64,000 nt of DNA from Chlorobium sp. (GTDB lineage Bacteria > Bacteroidota > Chlorobiia > Chlorobiales > Chlorobiaceae). The notes beneath the pieces are model-generated. The model was not told the origin of the DNA and did no database searches. It saw nothing but the letters and a program-made list of their open reading frames with translations. Location: the NCBI GenBank assembly GCA_005862285.1, contig SZXW01000001.1, positions 1-64,000 on the forward strand, read 5' to 3'. Position numbers and translations under genes: made by a program. Of the stretch, positions 29,585 to 38,576 are shown in pieces. How positions within the stretch are numbered: position 1 is the first letter of the stretch; the number at the start of each line of letters is the position of its first letter.

Positions 29585-30967
29585 ATGCCATCAACCAAAG
29601 CGAAAACAATAGAGTACGGTTTCAATGACGTACCCCCGCCGGTTCAACTGCTGATACTTTCGATCCAGCATCTGCTGCTTATGTTCGTGGCCGTGGGTCT
29701 GACAATCATTTTCGCCGCCCAGATCAACGCATCGACCGAGTTCACGTCTACCCTTGTGATGTTATCACTGATCGCTTCTGGCATCGGTTCGATCATCCAG
29801 TCCGTTGGCCTGCCTTTCATTGGATCGGGATACCTGTGCCCGAGCATCTGCGGTCCGTCCTACCTGAGCCTGTCGCTCTCCGCGGCATGGACCGGAGGCA
29901 TGCCGCTCGTAAGGGGCATGGTCTTTCTGGCAGGTCTGGTCGAGATGGCCCTTGCACCTTTTGTTCACAAAATGAAAAATATCTTCCCGTCCTATATTGT
30001 CGGACTTGTGGTGGCCATGGTCGGTGTCAGCCTCATCAGAACCTCGGTTATCTCCCTCTTCGGCCTGGAATTCAGGGAAGATGCCGTAAGAAGCGAGGAT
30101 ATCATCATCGGGATGGTGACACTCATGACGATGGTTTTCAGCAACATCTGGGGAAAAGGGTTCATCAGGATCTACTGCCTTCTGATCGGAATGGCGTTCG
30201 GCTGGTGTGTTGCCCTGTTCATGCTGCCGGAATACCTGCACAACTTTGCCATCCTCAAAAATTACCCGCTTTTCGCGCTTCCAACCCTCGGGCCCGAATT
30301 CAGGCATATCACGTTCAGAATGGACATGATGCTGCCGTTCGTGATTGTATCCATAAGCAGCTCGCTCAAGTCGTTCGGAAACCTGCTCGCCGCCCAGAGG
30401 GCCTCCGAGCCGGAACTCAAGGAAGTCGACTTCACCCGCATCCGCAAGGGCATCCTGGCCGACGGGTTCGCCACCTCGCTGGCCGGTCTTCTCGGCGGCA
30501 TGGCAGTCGACACCTCGTCAAGCAACATAGGCCTGGCAGGGAGCACAAAGGTGCTGAGCCGCTGGATCAGCGTCGGGGCCGGAGTAATCTGCATTCTGAT
30601 CGCATTCTGTCCTAAGCTGACCGTCGCCATGTCGCTCATTCCCAAGCCGGTGCTTGGAGCATCGCTGATTTTTGCCGGATGCTTCATGATCTGCACGGGT
30701 TTCGAGGAAATGTTCAGCGAAAAATGGGATTCACGCAAAACCTTCACAGCCGGCATATCGCTTTTCTTCGGCCTCAGCACGGCATTCCTTCCAACCCTCT
30801 ATGCCCGTACCCCTGCATTCATTCAAACTATCTTCACCGATCCGTTGCCAACAACTACGATACTTGCCATCCTGCTGAACATCGTCATCAATCTCGACCA
30901 TACATTTGAAGGGATGAAAAACAGGTTCAGGGTCTCACCCGCAGTTCAGGAGGAACAGCAAGGCTGA
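29585..30967 (+). CDS. NCS2-family xanthine/uracil permease
   Basis: A 460-residue inner-membrane nucleobase:cation symporter 2 protein with about 14 hydrophobic segments. The family QH motif is in LSIQHLLLMF (first membrane segment). DTSSSNIGLAGST lies near the place of the conserved Asn-Xaa-Gly motif. The substrate could be uracil, xanthine or uric acid. It follows the Cache lipoprotein by 13 bp. Confidence 0.87.
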   Translation: MPSTKAKTIEYGFNDVPPPVQLLILSIQHLLLMFVAVGLTIIFAAQINASTEFTSTLVMLSLIASGIGSIIQSVGLPFIGSGYLCPSICGPSYLSLSLSAAWTGGMPLVRGMVFLAGLVEMALAPFVHKMKNIFPSYIVGLVVAMVGVSLIRTSVISLFGLEFREDAVRSEDIIIGMVTLMTMVFSNIWGKGFIRIYCLLIGMAFGWCVALFMLPEYLHNFAILKNYPLFALPTLGPEFRHITFRMDMMLPFVIVSISSSLKSFGNLLAAQRASEPELKEVDFTRIRKGILADGFATSLAGLLGGMAVDTSSSNIGLAGSTKVLSRWISVGAGVICILIAFCPKLTVAMSLIPKPVLGASLIFAGCFMICTGFEEMFSEKWDSRKTFTAGISLFFGLSTAFLPTLYARTPAFIQTIFTDPLPTTTILAILLNIVINLDHTFEGMKNRFRVSPAVQEEQQG

Positions 30968-31116
30968 AGCGGCAAATTGACCTGGATATTCAAGCTGACT
31001 CAGAGGCTCGGCCTGCACATCGGCATCGTAAAAAGTGAGGACGGAATATTTCAAACGATTTCTCTGGCTTCAAATGAAATAATTTCTGATCTTTGGGGTG
31101 AACTTTTTATTGCTCG

Positions 31117-32718
31117 ATGAACAAAAGACTTCTACTTGGCGCCGAGGCAATCGCTCTTGGCGCACTCGATGCCGGTATATCAGGTGTCTACGCTTACCCC
31201 GGAACGCCTTCGACCGAAATTACCGAATACATACAGAAATACAGCCAGGACCATCATTCGCCGGTACGGTCGGCCTGGTCTGCAAATGAAAAGACAGCTT
31301 TCGAAGCTGCGCTCGGCATGTCATATGCAGGAAAAAGAAGCCTGGTCTGCATGAAACACGTCGGATTGAACGTAGCTGCTGACGCATTCATCAATTCCGC
31401 CATCACCGGTGTCAACGGAGGGCTCGTAACCGCCGTTGCAGACGATCCGTCGATGCATTCCTCCCAGAACGAACAGGACAGCCGGGTATACGGAAAATTC
31501 GCCATGCTGCCGGTCATCGAACCTGCCTCTCAGCAGGAGCTCTACGATGCCACCCGGGAAGCCTTCGATATGTCCGAATCACTGAGGCTTCCGGTACTCC
31601 TGCGCCTCACCACACGGCTTTCTCATTCCCGTTCGATCGTCGAAAGCACGCCGGAAAGGCCGCAGAACCAGCTCAACCCGATCTACGCACCGGAACGGTA
31701 CGTTCTCATGCCGCATAATGCAAGGCGGCAATATGAACACCTGATCAGTGTCCAGCCCCGGCTCGAAGAGTTTTCAAAACACTCATGGCTGAACACTCTG
31801 ATTCCCGGAAACGGTAAAACCGGCGTTATCGCGTTCGGCATCGCTTTCAACTATGTCATGGAGGCAAGGGAACTGTTCGATCTGGATTGTCCCGTGCTTA
31901 AAATAGGTTGCTATCCGCTTCCCCGGAAAAAAGTCGAAGCGCTCTTCGGCATGTGCGAAACCGTGCTTGTCGCCGAGGAAGGCTATCCGGTCTACGAAGA
32001 GCTGCTGAGAGGATTTTTCGGAGGCAGGGAGATATGGGGCCGGCTCGACGGAACACTTCCCCGTACCGGAGAGCTCGATACCGACAGGATCGCCCTGGCA
32101 TTCGGCAAGCATGTGAACTATGGCCTGCCGATTCCCGAAATCGTGTCGAACCGTCCGCCCGAGCTCTGCAAGGGATGCGGCCACAGGGACCTTTTCGAAG
32201 CCCTCAATATCGTCATGAGCTCTTATGACGACAGGCATGTCTTTTCGGACATCGGATGCTATACCCTCGGGGCCCTGCCGCCCTATAACGCAATCCATAC
32301 CTGCGTCGACATGGGCGCATCGATCACGATGGCAAAAGGGGCTGCCGATGCCGGACTGCACCCTGCAGTTGCAGTGATAGGCGATTCGACATTCACCCAT
32401 TCCGGCATGACCGGACTGCTCGATGCCGTCAATGACCGGACACCGGTAACCATCATCATCGCGGACAACGACACTGTCGCCATGACAGGCGGACAATGCT
32501 CGTCTGCGACAGGGACAAGGCTCATCGAGATATGCACCGGGCTCGGTGTCGAAAAAGAACATATCAGGTCGATAATTCCGCTCAAGTCGCATCTCGATGA
32601 AAACATCACCGTGCTCGGCGAAGAAATCGCCTATGAAGGAGTTTCGGTCGTCATCGCGCAGAGGGAATGCGTGGAAAACGCCGCCCGAAAAAAGCGGAAC
32701 ACTGCAGCAAACGTTTAA
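31117..32718 (+). CDS. iorA: Indolepyruvate ferredoxin oxidoreductase, alpha subunit (no ferredoxin domain)
   Basis: The TPP-binding subunit (533 aa) of an arylpyruvate:ferredoxin oxidoreductase, which joins arylpyruvate + CoA + oxidised ferredoxin to aryl-acetyl-CoA + CO2 + reduced ferredoxin. The N-terminal pyrimidine domain opens with YAYPGTPSTEITEYI. The TPP domain has PELCKGCGHRDLFEAL, DIGCYTLG, and the Mg/TPP signature VIGDSTFTHSGM ... DNDTVAMTGGQ. It ends at AQRECVENAARKKRN, where the usual IorA continues into a C-terminal 2[4Fe-4S] ferredoxin domain. That domain is absent, so electrons must leave by another protein. iorB follows after 9 bp. Confidence 0.93.
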   Translation: MNKRLLLGAEAIALGALDAGISGVYAYPGTPSTEITEYIQKYSQDHHSPVRSAWSANEKTAFEAALGMSYAGKRSLVCMKHVGLNVAADAFINSAITGVNGGLVTAVADDPSMHSSQNEQDSRVYGKFAMLPVIEPASQQELYDATREAFDMSESLRLPVLLRLTTRLSHSRSIVESTPERPQNQLNPIYAPERYVLMPHNARRQYEHLISVQPRLEEFSKHSWLNTLIPGNGKTGVIAFGIAFNYVMEARELFDLDCPVLKIGCYPLPRKKVEALFGMCETVLVAEEGYPVYEELLRGFFGGREIWGRLDGTLPRTGELDTDRIALAFGKHVNYGLPIPEIVSNRPPELCKGCGHRDLFEALNIVMSSYDDRHVFSDIGCYTLGALPPYNAIHTCVDMGASITMAKGAADAGLHPAVAVIGDSTFTHSGMTGLLDAVNDRTPVTIIIADNDTVAMTGGQCSSATGTRLIEICTGLGVEKEHIRSIIPLKSHLDENITVLGEEIAYEGVSVVIAQRECVENAARKKRNTAANV

Positions 32719-32727
32719 GAAGAATTC

Positions 32728-33318
32728 ATGCAGCTCAATATCATTCTTGCCGGCGTAGGCGGCCAGGGAATTCTTACCATCGCATCGGTCATCAACCAGG
32801 CCGCAATCCATAAAGGACTGCATATCCGGCAGGCGGAAGTGCACGGCATGAGCCAGCGCGGAGGAGCAGTCCAGTCGCACCTGCGGATATCGGCCAGGAA
32901 AATCTACTCCGACCTCATTTCGAGGGGCACTGCGCATCTGATCCTCTCGGTTGAGCCGCTCGAAGCGCTCCGCTATCTGCCCTATCTCGCACCGGGCGGA
33001 AAAGTGGTGACCGCGACCGACCCGGTCGTGAACATTACGGGTTATCCGAACCTCGAAGCCATTTTCGCAGAACTGCACCGTACAGACCGCCCCCTGCTCG
33101 TAAGCGCGGCCGAACACGCCCGCCAGGCTGGTAACATCAGAACATCCAACATGGTGATGCTCGGCGCGGCAGCTCCGTTTACCGGCATGACCCCTGAAGA
33201 GCTTGAATCCGGTATTGAAAAACTTTTCCATAAAAAAGGCGCAGATACCATCGACATGAACATCCGCGCCTTCAGGAAAGGACTTGAATTATCTCAACAA
33301 CAAGCATCCGATACATGA
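32728..33318 (+). CDS. iorB: Indolepyruvate ferredoxin oxidoreductase, beta subunit
   Basis: The gamma-type subunit (196 aa) partner of Ior[15 protein letters not shown] near the N-terminus and [18 protein letters not shown] are the family hallmarks. It probably binds CoA and completes the active site. Its TGA overlaps the ATG of paaK (ATGA), so it is translationally coupled. Confidence 0.95.
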   Translation: MQLNIILAGVGGQGILTIASVINQAAIHKGLHIRQAEVHGMSQRGGAVQSHLRISARKIYSDLISRGTAHLILSVEPLEALRYLPYLAPGGKVVTATDPVVNITGYPNLEAIFAELHRTDRPLLVSAAEHARQAGNIRTSNMVMLGAAAPFTGMTPEELESGIEKLFHKKGADTIDMNIRAFRKGLELSQQQASDT

Positions 33319-34616
33319 TCTGGAACGAGCATTACGAGTGCATGGAGCGCGAAAGCCTCATGAAACTCCAGGGAACGAGATTGAAAGATATGGTTGAACG
33401 GGTTTATTATTCGGTCCCGTTCTACCGCAGCAAACTTCAGGACCAGGGAATCGAACCGGGAGATATCCAGTCCATCGACGACCTGAAAAAACTGCCTTTC
33501 ACCACAAAGCAGGACCTTCGCGACAACTACCCCTTCGGACTTTTCGCAACACCACGCCAGGATGTGGTCAGGCTCCATGCTTCGAGCGGTACGACCGGCA
33601 AATCGACGGTTGTCGGCTACACTCACAACGATATCATGATGTGGAGCGAAGTGGTCGCCCGCTCGCTCACCATGATAGGGGCGACCCGTGACGACATCAT
33701 CCAGGTCGCCTACGGTTACGGCCTCTTCACCGGCGGTCTCGGCCTGCATTACGGGGCGGAGAAGATCGGCGCTTCAGTTATCCCGATTTCCGGCGGCAAC
33801 ACGAAAAAACAGCTGCAGCTCATGGAAGATTTCGGCTCGACGCTGTTGGCCTGCACACCATCCTACGCGGCCTTCCTCGGAGAAGCGCTTGCCGAGGAGA
33901 AAATCGACCCGGCAAGCATCAAGCTCAAGGCAGGTATTTTCGGAGCCGAACCCTGGAGCGAAGAGATGCGTTCGCAGATCGAAAAGCTGCTGCGCATCAA
34001 GGCTTACGATATATACGGCCTCAGTGAAATCATCGGCCCGGGCGTTTCGATGGAGTGCCACTGCCAGAATGGCATGCATATCTTCGAAGACCACTTCATC
34101 CCTGAAATCATCAATCCCGACACCTGCGAAGTGCTGCCCTACGGCGAACTCGGAGAACTTGTCTTCACTCCGGCCACAAAGGAGGCGATGCCGCTCATCC
34201 GCTACCGTACCCGCGACCTCACCCGGCTGCATGCCGATAAATGCGAATGCGGCAGGACACTGGTGCGTATGGAAAAATGCGTAGGCCGTTCTGACGACAT
34301 GCTCATCATCCGCGGGGTCAACGTCTTCCCGTCGCAGGTCGAGTCGGTGCTGCTCGAAATGAGCGAAACGAAACCGCACTATCTGCTTGTAGTAGACCGC
34401 AGGAACAACCTCGATATCCTCGAAGTCCAGGTCGAAGTCGAAGAGCAGTTCTTTTCCGACGAAGTCAAGGAGCTCGAAAACCTCCGCCACAGGATCAAGG
34501 CGAACATCGCGAGCGTGCTCGGACTCCATGCGGATATCAGACTTGTCGAACCCGGTACCATTGAACGCAGCATGGGCAAGGCTCAGCGCGTGATCGACAG
34601 ACGGAAACTCCAATAA
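33315..34616 (+). CDS. paaK: Phenylacetate-CoA ligase family protein
   Basis: A 433-residue adenylate-forming enzyme that activates an arylacetate with ATP and CoA. The P-loop-like motif is [29 protein letters not shown] and IRYRTRDLT are the conserved A5/A7-type segments, and the C-terminal mobile lid includes [16 protein letters not shown]. Its place after iorAB suggests it makes (or consumes) the same aryl-acetyl-CoA. Phenylacetate, 4-hydroxyphenylacetate and indoleacetate are candidates. Confidence 0.93.
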   Translation: MIWNEHYECMERESLMKLQGTRLKDMVERVYYSVPFYRSKLQDQGIEPGDIQSIDDLKKLPFTTKQDLRDNYPFGLFATPRQDVVRLHASSGTTGKSTVVGYTHNDIMMWSEVVARSLTMIGATRDDIIQVAYGYGLFTGGLGLHYGAEKIGASVIPISGGNTKKQLQLMEDFGSTLLACTPSYAAFLGEALAEEKIDPASIKLKAGIFGAEPWSEEMRSQIEKLLRIKAYDIYGLSEIIGPGVSMECHCQNGMHIFEDHFIPEIINPDTCEVLPYGELGELVFTPATKEAMPLIRYRTRDLTRLHADKCECGRTLVRMEKCVGRSDDMLIIRGVNVFPSQVESVLLEMSETKPHYLLVVDRRNNLDILEVQVEVEEQFFSDEVKELENLRHRIKANIASVLGLHADIRLVEPGTIERSMGKAQRVIDRRKLQ

Positions 34617-34632
34617 CCAAAACGAAGAAGCC

Positions 34633-35061
34633 ATGATCATCAAGCAATTGTCGGTTTTTCTCGATAACAGGACAGGGCGCCTGGCTGAACTCACCGGAAT
34701 TCTTGCCGCCAATGACATCAATATCTCGGCTTTCTCCATCGCGGATACCGCTGACTACGGCATCCTGCGCATGATCGTAGGACGTCCCGAGCTTGCTGCC
34801 GAGGTGCTGAAAAAACACGGGTTTGCCGTAAAGATTACCGAAGTCGTAGGCATGATCGTACCGCACAGGCCCGGAGGACTACACAAGGCGCTCCAAGTCA
34901 TTTCGGACAGCAACGTGGCTATAGACTACATGTACGCATTCGCCACCGGCGACTGCAACGCCACAGCCATCATCCGCGCCGAATCGATGCAAAAGCTCGT
35001 CGAGGTGCTGCAGGAGCACAAATTGGAGCTGCTCAAGGAAGGGGACGTTTACCAGCTGTAA
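34633..35061 (+). CDS. Tandem ACT-domain protein
   Basis: A 142-residue protein with two ACT domains (residues 3-70 and 72-140). The first begins KQLSVFLDNRTGRLAELTGIL, the usual ligand-site strand and helix with the Gly-Arg-Leu turn. ACT domains bind amino acids, so this is a likely feedback sensor for the aromatic or branched amino acids handled by the neighbouring genes. Such a small ACT protein is commonly linked with paaK-ior operons. It lies 16 bp after paaK and ends 2 bp before the aminotransferase. Confidence 0.9.
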   Translation: MIIKQLSVFLDNRTGRLAELTGILAANDINISAFSIADTADYGILRMIVGRPELAAEVLKKHGFAVKITEVVGMIVPHRPGGLHKALQVISDSNVAIDYMYAFATGDCNATAIIRAESMQKLVEVLQEHKLELLKEGDVYQL

Positions 35062-35063
35062 AA

Positions 35064-36257
35064 ATGCCAAGATTTTCAAAATCGGTTTCCGCACTTCGCT
35101 CCTCTGCAATAAGAGAACTGATGAGCCTTGCTGCAAGGCCCGACATGATCTCGTTCGCCGGTGGAATGCCGGGCAACGATCTGTTTCCGATCAATGAGGT
35201 CGAGGAGCTTTTCAAAGGGCTCGACACCAGAACCAAGCAATCGGCTTTCCAGTACGGCCCCACTCCCGGCCTTCCTTCGCTGCTCGAATCGCTCGGCAGC
35301 TACCTCGAAGGCAAGGGACTGCCCGTAGGAAACGACCGGCTCATGATCACCACCGGCTCGCAGCAGGGCCTCAGCATCCTGGGGAAGGTCTTCGTCGATC
35401 CCGGTGACCGGGTGCTGACCGAATACCCCTGCTTCATCGGGGCCATCGCCGCTTTCCGCTCCTCAGGGGCAAAGATCGTCTCCATTCCGGTTGACGAAGA
35501 GGGCCTCGATATCGACATGCTGCGCCAGGAAGCCGCCCGGCCGGACCCTGCCAAATTCCTTTACATCACGCCCTATTTCCATAATCCCGCAGGCATGCTC
35601 TACACTTCGGAACGCAAGCTGGAGCTTGTCGAAGCCATTCAGGGAAGAGACATACCGCTCATCGAGGACGATGCCTACGGAGACCTCTGGTTCAGCGAGG
35701 AGGATCGCGACAGGCTGGTCCCCATCAAGGCCACCGACCCCGAAGGGATCGATATCTGCTATATGGGCTCATTCTCGAAGATTCTCGGCCCGGGACTGCG
35801 CCTCGGCTGGCTGCTTGCCCCTCCGGCGATCTACGAGAAATGCGAGCTGATCAAGCAGTCCGCCGACGCCTGCTCGCCAAGCTTCTCCCAGGTCATCGCC
35901 GACGCATTCATCCGTTCCGGCAAAATTGATGGTTACGTCGTAAAGGTGCGTGAGGCGTACCGGCGCCGTGCAGCCTGCATGGCAGAAGCCCTGAGGAAGC
36001 ACCTGCCGGAGTACGTCAGGTGGAACGAGCCGAAAGGCGGCTTCTACATCTGGCTCACCCTTCCGGAAGGGGCCGACGCCACCCCCATCCTCAAGCTGAC
36101 CATCGAACACGGCGCGGTCTTCGTTATAGGCAGCACCTTCGACCCCGACGGCAGCCGCAACGACACCATGCGCCTCTCTTACTGCAATAACACTCCAGAA
36201 GAGATCGAGCGAGGCATCCCCATCATCGCCGATGCGATCAGGAAGATCTGCGGATAA
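35064..36257 (+). CDS. PLP-dependent aminotransferase (class I/II)
   Basis: A 397-residue fold-type-I aminotransferase of the 2-aminoadipate/aromatic aminotransferase branch. MISFAGGMPGNDLFP at the start, TGSQQGLSILG, DDAYGDLWF and the PLP lysine in YMGSFSKILGPGLRLGW are all present. By context it would interconvert arylpyruvates with Phe, Tyr or Trp. It begins 2 bp after the ACT gene and ends the operon. It converges head-on with the sigma54 activator, with only 7 bp between. Confidence 0.92.
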   Translation: MPRFSKSVSALRSSAIRELMSLAARPDMISFAGGMPGNDLFPINEVEELFKGLDTRTKQSAFQYGPTPGLPSLLESLGSYLEGKGLPVGNDRLMITTGSQQGLSILGKVFVDPGDRVLTEYPCFIGAIAAFRSSGAKIVSIPVDEEGLDIDMLRQEAARPDPAKFLYITPYFHNPAGMLYTSERKLELVEAIQGRDIPLIEDDAYGDLWFSEEDRDRLVPIKATDPEGIDICYMGSFSKILGPGLRLGWLLAPPAIYEKCELIKQSADACSPSFSQVIADAFIRSGKIDGYVVKVREAYRRRAACMAEALRKHLPEYVRWNEPKGGFYIWLTLPEGADATPILKLTIEHGAVFVIGSTFDPDGSRNDTMRLSYCNNTPEEIERGIPIIADAIRKICG

Positions 36258-36264
36258 CCTTCGC

Positions 36265-38355
36265 CTATGTGTAGTTCTTCCTTATCCCGAGCTTGTCGAT
36301 GCGTGAATAGAGGGTTTTAGGGTTGATCCGGAGCAGTTCCGCCGCACCGCCTTTCCCGCTCACCCGACCGCCCGCGCGTCCGAGCGCATCGAGGATGAGA
36401 CCGCGTTCCATGGCACGGACCTGGAGGTCGAAATCCTCCAGCGTAACCAGTTCCCTCCGGCTCTCGGAAAGGCCCCCGGCCTGGGGCATCGGCACGGAGG
36501 AAAAATCGAGGGTCGTGCCTTCAGAGAGGATAACCGCCTGCTCGACAGAGTGGGCAAGTTCGCGGATATTGCCTTTCCAGTTCCTTGCCTGAAGCTCCAG
36601 CATGTCGGTTTCACGGACCGGCAGAGGCGTTTTTCCGAACTCCCTTGAAAACTTCTCCACAAAATGCCGCACAAGCATCGGGATATCCTCGCGCCTTTCT
36701 CTCAGGGGCGGAAGCGTAATCGGGAAAGCATTCAGGCGGAAATAGAGGTCCTCCCTGAATTTCCCGTCGGCAACCTCCTTTTCGAGGTTCCGGTTGGTAG
36801 CGGTGATGACGCGCACGTCAACCGGGATGACCTGTTTCCCGCCGATGCGCTCGAGCTCCTTTTCCTGGAGCACCCGCAGCATCTTGGCCTGCAGCTCCAG
36901 CGGAAGCTCGCCTATCTCGTCGAGGAAAATAGTCCCTCCGTTCGCAAGCTCGAACTTTCCCGCACGCCTTTCGGTCGCGCCGGTGAAACTGCCCTTTTCA
37001 TGACCGAAGAGCTCCGTTTCGATCAGTGAAGCCGGAAGTGCCGCGCAGTTGACTTTCACCAGCATCCGCTCCCTGCGGGAGGAAAGATTGTGCAGGGCCC
37101 TCGCGATAAGCTCCTTGCCTGTGCCGGTTTCACCCTCGACAAGCACGGTCGCGTCGGTCGGCGCCACCTGGCTCACCCTGCGGAGCACCTTCATCAGCTC
37201 CTCGCTCTGACCGATGATCTCCTCGAAATTGTGCGCGGCCTTGATCTCTTCGGCAAGGTATATCTTCTCGCCCTCGAGTTTCTGCAGCAGTTCGTCGATT
37301 TTTTCGAAGGCGAGGAAATTCTGCAGCGCAAGGGAGAGCTGGGGAACGATGAGATTGACCGTCGTCAGGTCCTCTTCTCCGAACGATCTTCCCGTATCGG
37401 ATATGATCAGCCCGGCGCTGCTTCCCGCTATGTCCCACAGCCTGACAACGATCACCGAACAGATGCCGAATTTTTCCCTTACCAGGTCGACCAGCCTGAA
37501 GTTTCCGCACAACCGCGTAAAATCATCTCCCGAATAGACTCCCGGCAGGGAAATCAGCGAAAAGCTCTCTTTCATGGTTACACCGAAACCAAGGGCGTCG
37601 TGCAGAATGGCTGAGGATGCAGGCGAGAAACGCTCTTCCGAATCGCGCATGTAATTGTCGAAGACCCTCGGTTTTCCGTCCTCGCCGAAAACCCTGATGC
37701 CGACAAATGCACAGGGCACGAGCTTGTTGATCTGCTCGCTGACGGCCTGCATCATCCGGCTCCGGTCCTTGATGGTCAGCAGCGCATTGTTGACGGCAAG
37801 CTGCATGGCGGTCTGCGCCTCGCGCTGACGGAGCTCCTCGTAGGCCGCCGCATTGCTGACAGCCACGGCTATCGGGGAGGAGAGCGTTACAAGCAGCTCT
37901 TTTTCATCTTCCGACCAGTTTTTAAGCTGCTTCGAAACGAAGTTAAGGAAACCGATCACCTTGCCGCCCGAGCGCAAGGGAGAAAGCACCACCTGGCGCA
38001 TGCCAAGATCCAGAAGCATCCTGGGGATCGGGAAATCCGAAGGATAGCGGTCAATCGCATCCTCTATGGCAAGTACCGATACTCCCGTATCACCGAGGTG
38101 CGGCTCTATCCATGATCCTGCGACCGGACGCTTCTTTCGCTGGATGCTGTCCGGAACTTCGAAACGCAGCATCTCGAAAAAAACGTTGACATAGTGCCTG
38201 TCCCGGTCGAACGTTATGATTACCGCCGAATCGAACTCGAAAATAAGCCGGAGCTTGTCCGTCAGGGTCCTGAAAAGTTCCTGCGGTTCGCGGATTGTAC
38301 CTATGGCATCGCTGATATACTGCATCAGCTGATGAGATTCGCTCAAAGAGGCCAT
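36265..38355 (-). CDS. GAF-GAF sigma54-dependent activator (bEBP)
   Basis: A 696-residue enhancer-binding protein. Two GAF-type sensor domains occupy about residues 18-170 and 185-345. The AAA+ domain follows with Walker A GETGTGKE near 407, the sigma54-contact loop GSFTGA near 454-459 (a variant of GAFTGA), Walker [12 protein letters not shown] and the arginine finger region [18 protein letters not shown]. The C-terminal Fis-type helix-turn-helix ([21 protein letters not shown]) ends the protein. The layout matches FhlA/NorR-like activators that bind small molecules, redox cofactors or NO. It is divergent from the tolC-uspA-emrAB operon, whose promoter region has a -24/-12 site and twin palindromes, so this operon is its likely target. 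Confidence 0.95.
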   Translation of the reverse strand: MASLSESHQLMQYISDAIGTIREPQELFRTLTDKLRLIFEFDSAVIITFDRDRHYVNVFFEMLRFEVPDSIQRKKRPVAGSWIEPHLGDTGVSVLAIEDAIDRYPSDFPIPRMLLDLGMRQVVLSPLRSGGKVIGFLNFVSKQLKNWSEDEKELLVTLSSPIAVAVSNAAAYEELRQREAQTAMQLAVNNALLTIKDRSRMMQAVSEQINKLVPCAFVGIRVFGEDGKPRVFDNYMRDSEERFSPASSAILHDALGFGVTMKESFSLISLPGVYSGDDFTRLCGNFRLVDLVREKFGICSVIVVRLWDIAGSSAGLIISDTGRSFGEEDLTTVNLIVPQLSLALQNFLAFEKIDELLQKLEGEKIYLAEEIKAAHNFEEIIGQSEELMKVLRRVSQVAPTDATVLVEGETGTGKELIARALHNLSSRRERMLVKVNCAALPASLIETELFGHEKGSFTGATERRAGKFELANGGTIFLDEIGELPLELQAKMLRVLQEKELERIGGKQVIPVDVRVITATNRNLEKEVADGKFREDLYFRLNAFPITLPPLRERREDIPMLVRHFVEKFSREFGKTPLPVRETDMLELQARNWKGNIRELAHSVEQAVILSEGTTLDFSSVPMPQAGGLSESRRELVTLEDFDLQVRAMERGLILDALGRAGGRVSGKGGAAELLRINPKTLYSRIDKLGIRKNYT

Positions 38356-38389
38356 TATTGCATCGGGATGATGGATGAATTTCCATTTA

Positions 38390-38406
38390 TTCTGATTTTT
38401 TCAGAA
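38390..38406. promoter_or_regulatory. Palindromic operator 1 (probable activator site)
   Basis: TTCTGATTTTTTCAGAA, a perfect 6-bp inverted repeat around a 5-bp AT spacer. It is one of two identical sites, 35 bp from the activator's start codon and about 120 bp before the -24 element of tolC. This is the usual distance for a bEBP enhancer, and it could also allow autoregulation. Confidence 0.8.
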
Positions 38407-38422
38407 CACTTTCTCAGGAATA

Positions 38423-38439
38423 TTCTGATTTTTTCAGAA
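38423..38439. promoter_or_regulatory. Palindromic operator 2 (probable activator site)
   Basis: A second identical copy of the 17-bp palindrome, here extended by one further A/T pair (38422-38440). Its centre is 33 bp from that of site 1, close to three helical turns, so both sites face the same side of the DNA. This is typical of co-operative binding by a bEBP hexamer. Confidence 0.8.
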
Positions 38440-38525
38440 TTAAACAACTTTTTGATCAGTACCTCCGAAAACCAAAACCCTCGCAGGCAGTGGGTTTGCG
38501 GGCACAACAGCCGAAATCCGGATTC

Positions 38526-38541
38526 TGGCATGGAAATTGCT
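38526..38541 (+). promoter_or_regulatory. sigma54 (-24/-12) promoter of the efflux operon
   Basis: TGGCATGGAAATTGCT fits the consensus TGGCACGNNNNTTGCW with one mismatch (T for C). The GG and GC dinucleotides are correctly spaced. Transcription should start near 38551, leaving a leader of about 25 nt before the tolC ATG at 38577. Both the divergent activator and the twin enhancers support it. Confidence 0.85.
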
Positions 38542-38576
38542 TTTATTTTCATGGATTAACTATTTACCGAAAGACC

